From: Hamiltosporidium magnivora
Taxonomy: Eukaryota; Microsporidia; Dubosqiidae
Reading direction: 5' to 3'
DNA length: 41,115 nt
Assembly (NCBI GenBank): GCA_004325065.1
Contig: PITI01000009.1
Coordinates: forward strand, 1-41,115
The notes beneath the pieces are model-generated. The model was given only the letters and a program-made list of their open reading frames with translations. It was not told where the DNA came from and did no database searches. This document shows, piece after piece, positions 1 through 12,538 of this stretch (position 1 is its first letter; each line of letters opens with the position of its first letter). Made by a program: the position numbers and the translations under genes.

Positions 1-3000
1 AAAAAGTAAGCTTGACCGAATTAAATTGTAAATCATGCATCACTTTTGTACAAATCAGAGCGCAATATAAGAATTTTTTTTGTTGATTCTGCTTTAAGCA
101 AAGCAATCAATGTGAAAGTATAAAAATTAAAACGAAAAATTTGAGTATATCAAGCTATATCCTATTTTATAACAAAATAAGACAATTTAATTAATAATAT
201 TAAGCTCTGGATAGAATCCTGTCATAAAAATGTTTATAAAAAAGCACAAATCTATGTTTTTGAATTATAAAGTAAGCTGATAATATCTTCTATAGCCGAT
301 ATTTGTAAAAATAATTAAAATATTTTATTTTATCTTTTAAATAAGCCTAAATCTGCACCTCGGCATATTAATATAAAGCAAATTAAGAGCTTAATAAATT
401 AAACTAAATATTGATTAAATAATCTAAAATCATCACAAAACAATTAAATAGAGAACTAAAACTATACATCGAAAACAATCTAAAAAACTTGATATGCTTA
501 TATTACCTCGCCGTTTAAGAAACGGACTAACTATTGTATGCTGATTTTTGTTAATATTATATTCATTTTTATTTTAGCTAAGAGTTTAATATATTTTACA
601 GGTTTTGTGATAAATTTTACGAAAACTAGAGTAATCTATCCCCGTGCGATTTGTGTTAATAATACCGCAACAGTTTATATATTTAAGTGTATCTAACAGA
701 CTTAAGATTTTGCTTCTAGTATACGAGATTCGTCTCTTAAATATAATTCTCGGTTGTCGCAAAATCAATCTTGCATATAAGAGAGTTCTCGATATATTTT
801 TAATTATTCTTTATTAAGTTTTGTTATTTATATCAAAAATCAAATACAGATAGAAATGTTATTTTTTAAAGCATCATTTTGACAAGTGTCTGACTACTAT
901 TGCCTAACCTAAGGTCAAACTTTTTTAAATTTTTCGAACAAAAACAAAAATCGAAGCTAGTGCAAAAGTTAAATAATTCAAAATCAAAGTATTTACATAC
1001 TTGTGTCAACACTGACCAAGTTTTTTCGCAATAATATCGGAGAAACAAAACCATTCAGAACTCTACTGGAAGAAAGATAGAAGGCGAATTGTATTTTATG
1101 TACATCCAGAAAAAATTTCTCTTTTTTTTAATGCACGGGTTTTAATAAGCCTGGTGGCCGAAATCGGGGTAAACAACACTTAAATTTGCATATAGAAACA
1201 TCACAAGAGAAATGCTAGTGATCAATATAAATTTATGATTGCTGTGCGCAAAATACACATTATAGAAAATAATATCGTGGCAAAACCGATACTAAGTAAA
1301 AATATGAATTCAAGTTGTCAAGTCAATCAAATCAATATGAAATTAATTATATCTTTACAAAATATAGTTACCTTATTTTCTCTACTTTGACTTAAAAAAG
1401 CAAACTAGTAGAATGGGCCAAATATATAAATTTAATTTTTTAAGCATTTTATGCCGCCTAAGATTTTGGATAGTGATTAAAGAGAAAAATTCTTCAATAA
1501 TATTAAAACATCGTAAATGTTCGTCCAAGTTAAAGATGATAGCTAAGAAGTTTGCTTCTAAAACCAGAGCCTTGGGTGTAAATAAATCAAGATAGTATAA
1601 ATATGTTTTACACGTAGCTCGAAGATTTCACAGAGAAAAAAAGCTTAAAAAGCTTACGTTCTTTTTAAATTAGAAAAACGAATCTTAATAAAAAGCAATA
1701 AATGAGACTTGACTACACCATATTTGATCCAAAGTTTAAAGCGATTGAAAACGATTTTTTCACACGAATTCTCCCTAATTTAGATTAGAAGAAAGCATAG
1801 AGTGACATTAAATACCTACAAACAGAATTGTAATATTAAAATAAGTTTGAATGAGAATTTTAATATCGAGATAAAAATGACCTAACAGAACCGAAAAAAT
1901 CCTTCATTTAATAGTCTTTTCCAAATTACAACTCGAATGCCACACCAAACTAGATAGATTCTAACAAAAACCAAAAAAAGCAAATGTCGAGGCGGTTTTT
2001 TTATACAATCCTCAAGATAAATGAAATGCCAATAGACTTAATTCCGGTTTTTTAGAATTTTGATTCTAAAAATTCAGATATATTCAAAGTTGTTAATTTA
2101 GACACAATACGATCAAAAGGCTAGAAAAGCATACCTCTTCTCAATTTTGAATACCTAGCTCAGAGAAAATTTAAATTATGAGAGTTTGATTCCTTGATGT
2201 GAATTAGAACTACGAAGTAAAGAAACTACTTTAAGTTTGTTCTTGAGATTTCAGAGTCAATTCATATTATTTTTGATGTAAAAAACATGATATCTAGGTA
2301 CACTTTATGCTTGGAACTAGGTTATTTAGCGAAACACTCTGCTTATTTTATCTGAAACAATCTTCTTTTAGTTAAAAAAAAACATAATGTATTGAACAAA
2401 TTCAAGGCCACAACGAAGGGCTTTCAATGTCGATAAAACCTTGTTGCACATTGACAACTATATTTCCTCAAAGAAAAATCATAAATGCTCGAAATTTATC
2501 AAAACAAGGATCTGTAATTTATATGCTGTATTGATTCAATATTTTTCTATGATAAGCGCAAATTAAATTTCATATTACACTACATTACTTTACTTTATTT
2601 TAATGTAACATAATCCTAGTTTTGTTTATAATAAATACCAAAAAAAAATTTCAATATTGCTGTTAACATATTAAAAAAATTTAAAAATTCGATTTATTAT
2701 ACATTTTTAAGCAATTTTTATTCATGAAAGGCATTGAAATTTTATACTTTTTCATATAGCAGCAAAGGCATACTAATTTCAAACCACGATTCCTCTCTCT
2801 TATATGCATATTTATCGTCGGAAGCTAAATTTTCCACAAAGTTTGACATTTTTCCGACATCATTTATATATAATTTATTAGCTTAACAATCTGAGAAACG
2901 CATCAAAATTTTAATCATCGGAATGTATTATAATTTTTAGAAAATTGCATATTCAAATTTGAATTTGTGTCTATTGAGTAATTACAATATTTCAAAGGTA

Positions 3001-3014
3001 TAATAGTATGCTTT
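1..3014. other. A+T-rich non-coding stretch
   Basis: No frame here is longer than about 60 codons. That is the length expected by chance at this base composition, and none shows a recognisable motif. Poly-A and poly-T runs are common. I see no tRNA, rRNA or inverted-repeat element in it. Confidence 0.7.
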
Positions 3015-3231
3015 CTCACCTTGCTAGGTGCAGAATTGACTTTGAGTAGTCTCTACTTGTCGTACTAGGCAAATTTAAGAGCTGGTCTTTTAGTTTTGGA
3101 TTGAGGATATGGCATAAAATCTACTCTTTAAAACCAGCTTGTTATAAATCCTGAAAAGTAGATAAAGTGAAAGAAGACCCGTGCCATGTAATTACTTAGA
3201 CGGCCAAGGCTCGTATAGGGTTGTAGTGCCG
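3015..3231 (+). repeat. Dispersed repeat family 1, copy A
   Basis: First of four related sequences, all on the plus strand. It shares ordered blocks with the others: a GGTGCAGA-type start, CTTGTCGTA near 3056, CTTTAAAACCA near 3126 and CCAAGGCTCGT near 3204, ending TTGTAGTGC. It is richer in G+C than its flanks and carries no long open frame. The first two blocks lie 63-72 bases apart in all four copies, while the last interval varies because of indels. Such G+C-rich dispersed units are typical of SINEs or of non-coding ends of non-LTR retrotransposons, but I cannot name the parent. No target-site duplication is evident. Confidence 0.7.
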
Positions 3232-5382
3232 ATGACTATGCTTTTAAGAAGATGCCCAATTCGCAGTGTTTCTCAACATACTGCGCACTTTCCTAGAAGC
3301 TTACATTTCCTCTTCATTTTCAATAAAGCTAATCTTCTATACTTTTAAATATACAATACAAAAAAATATAAAGCCGAAAAAGAAAATTAGCAGCTGAAAA
3401 ATACCTATAAATCTATGTATATGTCTAAAAATTGTAAGTAAAAAATAGAATTTCTTCTATTATTGATTATGTACCAAAGATTTATAAAATCGCGAATATA
3501 TAATAAGTTTTGGCTTTTCTTTTGTTTATTTGAGCTACATTTCTTTGAAATTCAATACTATTTGGATATATTTTTTGTAACGAATATTTTTTCTTCAAAC
3601 AGAGCACCATCCAGATTTTTATTTTGAAGGAAAATATAAGCCTGATAAATAATTGATTTTTTATATTATATAGCACAAAGGATTGATAGCTTTGAATGAT
3701 CTATACCATCATAGAATATTGTTCTCAATAAGTCGATTTTTCAAACTTTTACAGAATATCAAAAATGTATTCCAACTCAAAAACCTACTTTTTCGTAAGT
3801 AAATATCAAAGCAAAAAATTTTAACTCTATATCATTAATTCTTCCATAATCCTATTCATTTTACATAATAGCTTGTGAACATATGTTTTAAGGCGTAATT
3901 TCAGCAGAATTTTCATTTTGGTCGTATATTGGCTTAAAGCGATGCATTCTAAAATTTGTAATCGATATTTTTACACCGGTGAAAGTTTATTTTAAAACGG
4001 TTTTGGTGGGTGCATATTATTGGCCGAAAAAATTTTAAATGAAAATGTTTCATATAATCTAAGCTTCGAACAATATAGGAAAACTGCTATAGAAAAAATA
4101 TTTGTACTTTATTCTTTTTGTTAGATTAATACTTTCAACTACCGAAAAATATGAAAAAGATGTTCCAAATATATGTATTATAAAATGATAATATGATGTT
4201 GTCAAAAGATCAAATATAGATTCTTCAATTTTTCATCGCATTACAGGTTTAAAATGTATATAAAATTAATTATTTAAAATTTTTAAATCTCTTAGGAGTG
4301 ATCCGTAAATTTCATAGAGAATTAGGGTTTCCACAATTTAAATAAATGTTCTTTTTTAGACACGTTAACAAAGCCAAATCTTTCAAATTCATGTGTACAA
4401 ACTTCTCTCTAGCGCCTTTTCAAGTTTTTTAAATTTTTTGTATCACATCATATTTGTGCAGAATCTCACGAATATATTCCAATTTAGATTACATTTTTTG
4501 AAATTTAAATTCTAGTTCATATATCAATAGTATAAATATGTGTATTCTAATAATAGAAATATATGATATCAGATTATATTAAAAAAGTTATAATTGCATA
4601 AAACCTATTTTTTGCTAAGCCTACCTTAATTTATATTAATGCCAAAATAAAATCATTAGATCTACATTCGATGCGATAAAGAATGACTATCTTAGCTATT
4701 TAATGCACAAAATTCTTCTTGAAACTAGCAAAGAAATCCAAAAAAAGTATCTGTTTCGCGCGCATATTTTTTGAACAATACAATTTCCTAAGAATTTGTC
4801 TAAAATACTTGTAAAAGATTAAATATATCGCATAAATCGTAATTATTGTTAACTTTTACTCTGCAATTTCAAAATTATATATGATTTAAGTTTTTCATTT
4901 ACAAAAATAGATATGGAAAACTACCCTTATTGAACTCAATATTAAATTATGTATAATTCTATTTTCATAATATTTACCACAATTAATCAAAATTGCTATT
5001 TTAATCTTTCATAGTTCTTTTGAAGTGTTTACTTTTAAATTTCAAAATTCTATAATCTACTAATTATTTAATGCTTTAATTACAATTTGTTATTTCTTGC
5101 TTTTAAAAGTTTTTCGAAAACATAAATTACTTAAATTTACATTATGTTTTAATATTTTACCTTATACTATCCAAACATTTATATCGTTATTTGAAAAATT
5201 GCAACAATATAAGAATCACAGCTATTTTAGTTTATCATATAAAGACAAAACATTAAATTTATAAAATCCTCTAACAGAAACGCTGAATTAAATTGTCTTC
5301 TTCCCGATTCCTAGACATGAGAGCCTTCTTGTCGCATTTTTTATATTGTATATCTCATCAGCCAAAAGCAATCACACCAAAC
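3232..5382. other. A+T-rich non-coding stretch
   Basis: It contains only chance-length frames. One 64-codon frame on the minus strand (3482-3676) has no recognisable feature. No RNA gene or mobile element is visible. Confidence 0.65.
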
Positions 5383-5434
5383 AGATCGCAAATAAATTCT
5401 GTTTATGTTAAAAAAATTTCATTATTTGCGATCT
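5383..5434. repeat. 13-bp perfect inverted repeat
   Basis: AGATCGCAAATAA at 5383-5395 is exactly the reverse complement of TTATTTGCGATCT at 5422-5434, with a 26-base loop. The arms contain four G/C positions including CG, which is unusual for a chance hairpin here. It lies in a non-coding stretch about 970 bases downstream of the end of the 478-aa gene. It could be an RNA hairpin, a protein-binding site or the core of a short decayed element. Nothing in the sequence decides between these. Confidence 0.6.
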
Positions 5435-5899
5435 CTCTCACAACATTTGATCGTTAACAAAATAGAACAATATTTTCCTACATTTCCTAATGATACAATC
5501 AAAAGAATAAAGGAAAAATTTCTATAAAAAATGTACAACAAGAAAAGTATATACAAAAGACATATAGACACCGTGTAGATCGGCTTGTTATAACAATTAT
5601 ATATAAGATTCCTATTTTTTAATTATAATTCAATCCTTATATTTTTAGATTTATTTATCTATTTTCTAGGTTGCTATTATTAAGAAATTAAAATAGCATA
5701 ACTTAAAATATCTATGTCATTTATCGTTATAAATTCAAATCAAAATTTTAAACGTTTTTTATTGCGATCTTAATTTAAAGTTTTATCTAAGGGTGTCTTA
5801 TAAGGAATATATTTCCCAAACAAAACGCATATAGAAAAAAATCTTTTAGAAAATAAAGCAATGATCTCATAGCTATCATACCTATAGATCTTTCAATTT
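5435..5899. other. A+T-rich non-coding stretch
   Basis: A+T-rich sequence between the inverted repeat and repeat copy B. I see no gene, repeat or RNA signature in it. Confidence 0.6.
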
Positions 5900-6176
5900 A
5901 CCTCCGTGCCGGAGAAATAATTGTCTTGGAGTATTCTCTGCTTGTCGTAGTCGGCGATTAAAAAGAACTGGTCTTCCAGGCTGGGGATTTAGAGTAGAAC
6001 TAACAACCCATTCTTTAAAACCAACATGTTTATAAACCCAAAAACGTAATTAAACCCAGACGGAAAATTAAAAAAGTACCTAGTGTGGTTAATTTAAAAA
6101 ACAATATTCGGAAATAGACCGGTGGGCTACATTACTGAGAAAGGCCCAGGCTCGTGCAGGGCTGTAGCGCAAGGAT
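5900..6176 (+). repeat. Dispersed repeat family 1, copy B
   Basis: The longest and among the best preserved of the four copies. It shows GTGCCGG at the start, CTGCTTGTCGTAG near 5939, ACTGGTCTTCCAG, CTTTAAAACCA near 6013, ACCGGTGGG near 6118 (shared with copy C) and CAGGCTCGTGCAGGGCTG near 6147. It sits about 230 bases beyond the 3' end of the 478-aa gene, which runs on the other strand. A T6 run follows at about 6189. No open frame spans it. Confidence 0.75.
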
Positions 6177-6392
6177 ATATAAATAGATTTTTTAAAGTGA
6201 AATTATTTTACGCTTACAGCACATAATATAAAACTGTAAACCCAACAGATTTGGTATTTAGAAATTGTAAATCAAAAAGGCTTACTTTTTATGTATTAAA
6301 TAAATTATCGGATGGCTCTACAAATAAACTTAAAGTTTGCATACCGTATAAAAAAGACAAATATAAATTTTTACTAAAACATACAGTATTGC

Positions 6393-6398
6393 TTTATT
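6393..6398 (-). terminator. Polyadenylation signal AATAAA for the 478-aa gene
   Basis: The plus strand reads TTTATT, giving AATAAA on the coding strand 9-14 bases past the TGA stop. The position suits a very short 3' untranslated region. In such A+T-rich DNA the hexamer also occurs often by chance. Confidence 0.4.
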
Positions 6399-6406
6399 AA
6401 TATATT

Positions 6407-7843
6407 TCAGTCACTAGATGTGTCTTCGCTTTCATACAAACTCTTGAACAATACGAGGTTTTTTCGCTTTTTGGAATCGGAGTGCTTTTGGGATACCGAA
6501 GCGCCAACTATTCTACCTACACTAGCAATATTTCTATGACTATGATGCCTGAATTCTATTTCGCCTGTATCCATTGCTTGTATTGCAGGTTTCATAACAT
6601 CACTCTTTTCAGGATCGGATTTTGAGGAATTTAAAAGCGACTGTCTTTCTGGATATATTTTTATATCGTTGGTAGTTCCATTTGCATTTTTATAAATTGA
6701 ACTTTCAATAGAAGAAACATTTCGCAAGCCTAAATAGCTTGTTTCGTCCTCATTTTGATCTTTGCCTAGATATTTTGCTGCAAAAATAATATTATTAGAT
6801 TCGTTAACATGAGTCGATATTTTCTCATCTGAAACAAAATCATCATCTAAATCATGAGAATTTTGCAAATCATACGATCGGGAATCTTGTTTAGGAGAAC
6901 AAGGAAGTTGATTTTCTGATAGAATTTTCTTTGACTCATTAATTGAAACTGGATTCTCTGATCGTGACAGATGATCTTGTAATGTCAACTTCTTAAATGG
7001 AATAACTAAATCCTCAAATTGGTTATCCTTTTTTAGGTCCGTAGTCATCGGATTTGCGTTAGATTGATCCATCGGATCATTTACACCACACCCATTTTTT
7101 ATCATAACTAAATATTTAATTTTACAAGATCGATCAAATTCCACAATTACACTATTAATATCTATTTCTTTGGCTATTGTTACAGTATTTGTCTGCTTGG
7201 CTTTTATTTCTGAAGAGTTATCAAAGTGTTCCTCATATGTAGTATCTATATTCAAAAACCTTTTCTCTAATGCCGCAGACGCACGGAAAAAAGAATTTCC
7301 AAGGCTAATATCTGCATTCTCTTCCGGTATTAGTTCACTTCTGACTTCGTTTTCGGATTGTATTTGGGACAAGTTTAAACTTTCTTTAGTATCACTTACC
7401 TCGGTTTCACTCATACAATAAGGTTCATAATCTGGAGAAATATTATCATTAAGCGCTTTAAATGAAAAACTTATTATTGTATTATTTTTACAATATTTTT
7501 TATATTCTTCAATGGATAGCATTCTGATTGCTTTTTCGTTATTTGATAAATTTTCCATAACTAGCATTGGAACAAAAAATATTTCTCTAGACTCCGAATC
7601 GAAATAGTTTATAGCTTCATTACATTCGACGAAAGGGTACAATAATACGGTTGGGTTTTCTTTTTTTAGATAGAACCTTTTCCAATAAGTGCTTTTCCTA
7701 TTTTTATTATGACAACCTTGGCGTTTGTAATGTTGTAAAACATCACATGTGTTTATTTTTCTATGTTCTGACGTGAGTAAACATTTTTTGAGATATAAAA
7801 CCATGTTTAGCAATATAATTACATTTTCAGATACAATTTTCAT
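6407..7843 (-). CDS. Unrecognised 478-aa protein (orphan)
   Basis: I do not recognise the family. The frame is far too long to be chance at this base composition, begins with ATG and ends with TGA, so it is very probably a real single-exon gene. Residues about 7-23 form a short hydrophobic stretch (VIILLNMVLYL) followed by KK, perhaps a weak signal anchor. Residues about 50-130 look the most globular, with aromatic and hydrophobic residues (STYWKRFYLK, FVPMLVM). From about 140 on, the chain is rich in Ser, Asn, Asp and Glu and probably largely disordered, with an acidic cluster around 331-340. A basic KKRK at 458-461 near the end could be a nuclear signal, followed by an acidic tail. No zinc finger, kinase, helicase or transposase motif is visible. 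The gene stands alone: repeat copy B lies downstream and inverted repeats lie upstream. A fast-evolving lineage-specific host protein is the simplest reading. Confidence 0.85.
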   Translation of the reverse strand: MKIVSENVIILLNMVLYLKKCLLTSEHRKINTCDVLQHYKRQGCHNKNRKSTYWKRFYLKKENPTVLLYPFVECNEAINYFDSESREIFFVPMLVMENLSNNEKAIRMLSIEEYKKYCKNNTIISFSFKALNDNISPDYEPYCMSETEVSDTKESLNLSQIQSENEVRSELIPEENADISLGNSFFRASAALEKRFLNIDTTYEEHFDNSSEIKAKQTNTVTIAKEIDINSVIVEFDRSCKIKYLVMIKNGCGVNDPMDQSNANPMTTDLKKDNQFEDLVIPFKKLTLQDHLSRSENPVSINESKKILSENQLPCSPKQDSRSYDLQNSHDLDDDFVSDEKISTHVNESNNIIFAAKYLGKDQNEDETSYLGLRNVSSIESSIYKNANGTTNDIKIYPERQSLLNSSKSDPEKSDVMKPAIQAMDTGEIEFRHHSHRNIASVGRIVGASVSQKHSDSKKRKNLVLFKSLYESEDTSSD

Positions 7844-8042
7844 TTTTTTGGCAGTTCTTTTCCTATTTATATTTTTATAAACTTGTTTTTTTATGATAAA
7901 TTAATTTTAATGTTGTTATAAGAAATCAAATATTCGAGACATTTGATATAGAAAGGAATAATCCAAATAAACGCATTTCAATTTAATAAAAATCTTAGAT
8001 AGGTTATATTAAATTTAAGATTATATTATATAAGTTAAACAT
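7844..8042. promoter_or_regulatory. Presumed 5' flank of the 478-aa gene
   Basis: The start codon is preceded on the coding strand by CTGCCAAAAAAATG. The rest of the flank is A+T-rich, with several TATA-like strings, so no promoter element can be singled out. It is placed here only by position. Confidence 0.25.
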
Positions 8043-8069
8043 ATGATAAATTAAAAATTCATTTATCAT
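8043..8069. repeat. 9-bp inverted repeat upstream of the orphan gene
   Basis: ATGATAAAT (8043-8051) pairs with ATTTATCAT (8061-8069) across a 9-base loop. It is immediately followed by a longer inverted repeat. Being A+T-rich, it could be chance, and it gains interest only from that neighbour. Confidence 0.4.
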
Positions 8070-8084
8070 CAAATTTAAATAGTT

Positions 8085-8119
8085 TGAAAATAAATTAATA
8101 TAAACTTAATTTATTTTCA
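8085..8119. repeat. 14-bp perfect inverted repeat upstream of the orphan gene
   Basis: TGAAAATAAATTAA (8085-8098) and TTAATTTATTTTCA (8106-8119) are exact reverse complements around a 7-base loop. It lies about 240 bases 5' of the start codon at 7843, in a plausible upstream regulatory position. The A+T richness lowers its significance. Confidence 0.5.
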
Positions 8120-11100
8120 TTAAATATTTTAATTTATTTCTGATTCAAAAAGTTTGATTTACAAATTATTTATATACTTTATACCATTTTTTCCAAGTGT
8201 ACCGTTAAGATTTTATAATAGGATCTTAAAAATTTTTTACTCTTTAGTCTCAAATAACTACAGATAAAAAAAATGCGACTAACCAATAGAAAAACTTTTT
8301 TAATAAACAAATCAAATCTAATAGTTGTATATATTTCTATTAAAATAGATATAGGTCTGTAAAAATTAGCCAGTCAGAGTTGTAATTTTTTATTCGAATT
8401 TCATTTCATATATTCTGTTCTTACCCTAATTATGAACGAAAGCATTATATGTTTATCGTTTCTCAGAGATAATTATGTCCTTAAAAGCTTAATAATTTTG
8501 ATTTAAATCGATAATGATACCTTAGAACTTACCGCTGAAAAAAATGGAAAACTTTTTTTGTTTGGGGAAACACTTTAAAGGTTTTATTTTTCTATTTAAG
8601 AGATATAATTGGGCAAATTTCATATTTTAAGAGGCTTACTTCATTAACAATATAATGGCAAAATTTTATTGAGTAATGTGTAATTCGATTTAAAATGTAA
8701 AAAATCACTTTTGCTTAGGTTTCGTGAAATTAAACATATCTGACTGTTTTTTAAAAGGCAAAATTAAATACCAATTGCAGAATATTTTAGAGAACTAAAA
8801 AATATTGGTTTAGAATGAATCAAAATATTAAGTTGGGCTTTAACCCAAATTCTAGAACTTTCAAGAAAATTTTAAGTAATTTTATTTTTACATCTAAAGC
8901 ACTCTGGGTTTGAATAGAACGATTTCATGTTTTTGACGTTTGATATTTGCTCCAATATCTGTTTTAAAAATCCAATTATGAAGAATGTGATTTTAAAACG
9001 TATTATTGATATACGCATAAAAATTAAGAAATATCTCTTTACGCATATCGATAACTTTTCTTGAAATTCATATGTATATTAAAACCATATATTGGTGTAA
9101 TATCTAACACAATTACATTTGTTTGAAACAAATTTAAATACAACATTATTTGCTTACAACGTAAAATGAAGTATAAATATAATAAACGCTTTTAGATGTT
9201 ACATTCGGATTAATTTTTTCTGATTCAGCAGATATCCTGTGTGTAAGATTTCGATTCTTTTTAATAGCATTCTTTCTTCTACTTTCCTATTTCCAAATGT
9301 TTTTTTTGACAAAAAATAATTATTTTTAGAAATTACAAAAATTTGGATAATTATTAAAAAAAATATTCTAAAACCTACGAGTATAATATTTTTTAGATTT
9401 TACAATAATTGCAACAAACAGCGATTTTTTTCTTTTTTACTTAAAACATAAAAGAAATATTTAATTTTAAGCCAAATAAATGATAAGTTTCTAATATCAT
9501 AAATAATATTTTTAGCATAACGAACCCGTAAAAATCATAATATCCCATAATATTCCTAATCAAGCATGCGATAAAAGATTATTTTATAGTTTCTGCAGCC
9601 TTACATAATCAAAGATCATTACGGAAAAGTCGAATACTTTAAACCGAAATATATTTTTATTTTGGTTTATACGAAAAACGCATACCTTTTTTTATTATAT
9701 ATTTTTAATTGTATTAAATTTTAGCAGTAATTTCAATTTTTTAATTAAAATGCTAAACTATACCATTTTTTCTTTATTTTATTTTTAGATTCACGAAAGT
9801 GTGAGTAAAAGACATTTCTCAACAGAGTTTACGTTACAAAAAAACGCAAAATATAAGAGCGTGATAGAAATAGTTTAGAAACTTGCATTTTTTTTAGATT
9901 CGCAAATCGTAATATTTGATTCGAAAATATGGCATATTAAACATACAACATTTTATCGAATATAAAGAAGCTCAATAACCCAATCACATCTATCTGGCTT
10001 TAGGCTTCTATTATTACTAACTGCAGTTGAGTGACATAAAGAATTATATGTATCATTTAATAAGAAAGAATACAACCAAAGAAAGTTAAAAGAAACTCAC
10101 ATATCCTGTGTATTTTAGAATTATATACTTTAGAAGCATGCAATTGACTTTTATTTATCAAAACAGTCGATATATTGTTTGAATACTGGAATTGTTTTTT
10201 GTTATGAATTAGATAAATTCCGATATATTAAAAAAAGATTTCAATTTATTTTACAACCTTTCGGAACTTTTCATTGCCAAAAGGCATTAAACCTCTCTAA
10301 CTCACACACAAAACACCAGTCTAACATACAGCACAATTCGATTTTATATTCATTTTAAACCCCAATACAATTAACATTTAAATATGTGATAAATTGAATT
10401 TTCTGATTTAAATATATTGCAGTCAGAGTAAATGCATGTAGCGTTTTGCAAGCGCAATCCTATATAACTTGATATTTCTTCAATTGTAATTTTCAGAATA
10501 AAATTTATTTAAAGTTAAAATAATTTTCAACCCAAGATTTGATTGATAATAAACTTTTAAAAATTGAATAGATCAAATTAAGAGTTTTTTTTCAAAACAT
10601 ATTTTTCATATTTTTAAATATAAAATGAGATATATAGTTAGAAATTGTGACTATTTACAAAACGCCATTTGATATTTGTATTTACTAGACTATACATTTA
10701 AACTAGCCAAAAATCCCCTTTCTGACTTAATATATAAAGTCTTTTTTTTATGAATGGGTTAGATAAATCTTAAAAGTTATTTCGTTTCGTATTGTCTATG
10801 CTTTATATGATAACTTAGATATTTCACCAGTTTCAATTCAGCGAGAATTCTACCATTAAAGATGTTTTAATACCAAAACAATTTTTCAAAAAACGCCCTT
10901 TGTTCTTTCTTATCGCTTTACATCTGAAATCTTTAAAGATCGTTCGTTGTTATTATCCACTATTATAACTTTAGATAGAGCGTTAATTGTGCTATTTAAT
11001 GGCTTTGTTTGGGCATATGCTAAACCTTTACCATATTGTTTTGTGTATGTCTTTACACTTAATAATTTACTTTAAACAATTTTGCATATTGAAAAAAATT

Positions 11101-12367
11101 ACGAAACATCCGCAGATTATTATCAACATAGAAATTTCTATGATATCTGTATCTTAAGCTCTTCGAGTAAAAGAAATATAAAAGTTTAGCCGATGTTTAC
11201 GAAAACTTTCTATATAAATTCTATAATAAAAAATAAACATTTAGTGTATGCTTTTAAAGCCAAATGCTTTTGAGAATAAATTCCAAAGAAAAATTTTTGG
11301 GTTTACAATGTATAAGCGTATGTTGCGTTCAACAAGCGCGATATAACAAAAATTTAAAATTAAATTCTCAAATCGCAATTAAATTGCACTAATGGTTTGC
11401 TCTTAAATAATCTAAAATTAATGTTAATTTCCTATAAAAAGATTATACAGAAGTTGCTTTTAAAAGTATAACGGAGAATTTAACGTGCAATGTATTTGCT
11501 TTAACATTCCATAGATCTTATAAATGACAATTAACCAAATTGTAAACCAAAATGAAGCAGTTTTCTTAGGTTTAAAGTATTATAAAGTTTTTCAAAGTAA
11601 ATTTAAAAAAAGTTTAATCAAAATATTTTTTTTTCATTGAATTTTATCATGCACTTAATAAGCCATTCTGCCACAATACTAATTCTACGAATTAGTTAAA
11701 TATATTGGGTTTTATCTTGTTTTTATCACCAATTACACAACGTAATTCATATATGTGTTGGTGCATGTCAAGTATTTGTTTTTGTTTCTAAAGATTTTCT
11801 TTGGATACTATAGATTATTTTTATACGAAATTGATTTAAAAAAGAATACCAGCAGGTTGGATATTTTTTACCTATAAAACTTAAAAAACTTTATTAAAAT
11901 ATAAATTTCAACAAATACTTGAATCATAAAACTTTTATAAACAACACACCTTTGTGGAATTAAGAAGTGACCTTTTATCGTATGAAAGAATCTAATTATA
12001 GAAGATATTAATAAAAAATATCTTTAAATGTGAATTTACTTCATTGGGTTATAGATGTGGTTTCTGATTTTTATAATTTAAATTTTCATCTTAAAACAAT
12101 AAAAAAAAGATTAACGTATGCAAAAATAAATTTTTTGTACCAAGGAATCTAATCATAAAAACTGTTTTTTTTGCAACTGGATGCTTATTAACCTCGTATC
12201 TACTTAGAACGAATTTTGATTGGTATCACAACCCATAGTTCCATTTTATGAGATGAAAACCGCGTGCATTTCGGGTCTTTACATGATAAACCGAAAAAAA
12301 CGACGAAAAGATATAAGAACCGAGAAACAAACCGCAAACTAAGAATTAAGTTTACTATAGAAATTTT
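8120..12367. other. A+T-rich non-coding stretch
   Basis: About 4.2 kb without an open frame above chance length and without a recognisable RNA gene or element. A+T content falls toward the right edge (from about 12180), where the sequence becomes more complex. Confidence 0.65.
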
Positions 12368-12414
12368 TTAATCGAATTGAAACTATATGTAATTGCTCTG
12401 GAACGCACGAAAAC
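12368..12414 (+). mobile_element. Possible decayed piggyBac left end
   Basis: TTAA at 12368 is followed by TCG, and 33 bases after the start of the TTAA comes GAACGCACGAAAAC (12401-12414). The intact piggyBac at the right end of the window has TTAACCG and the identical 14-mer (38852-38865), 32 bases after its TTAA starts. The bases between match poorly, and no matching right end was found. This may be a relic of a related element or a chance match. Confidence 0.3.
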
Positions 12415-12538
12415 ACTCTACGGAGTCAGTTATTAGAATAAGCGCCTCCTAGATACATAAACACATACCATTGAGAAAGCTATAAATATAAACCAGAGGA
12501 CTCAAATCCAAAAGCTGTTATAAAATAACAAGATTTAG

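Noticed and set aside
7170..7421. 83-codon plus-strand frame
   Set aside because: It lies antisense within the 478-aa gene and has no feature of its own.
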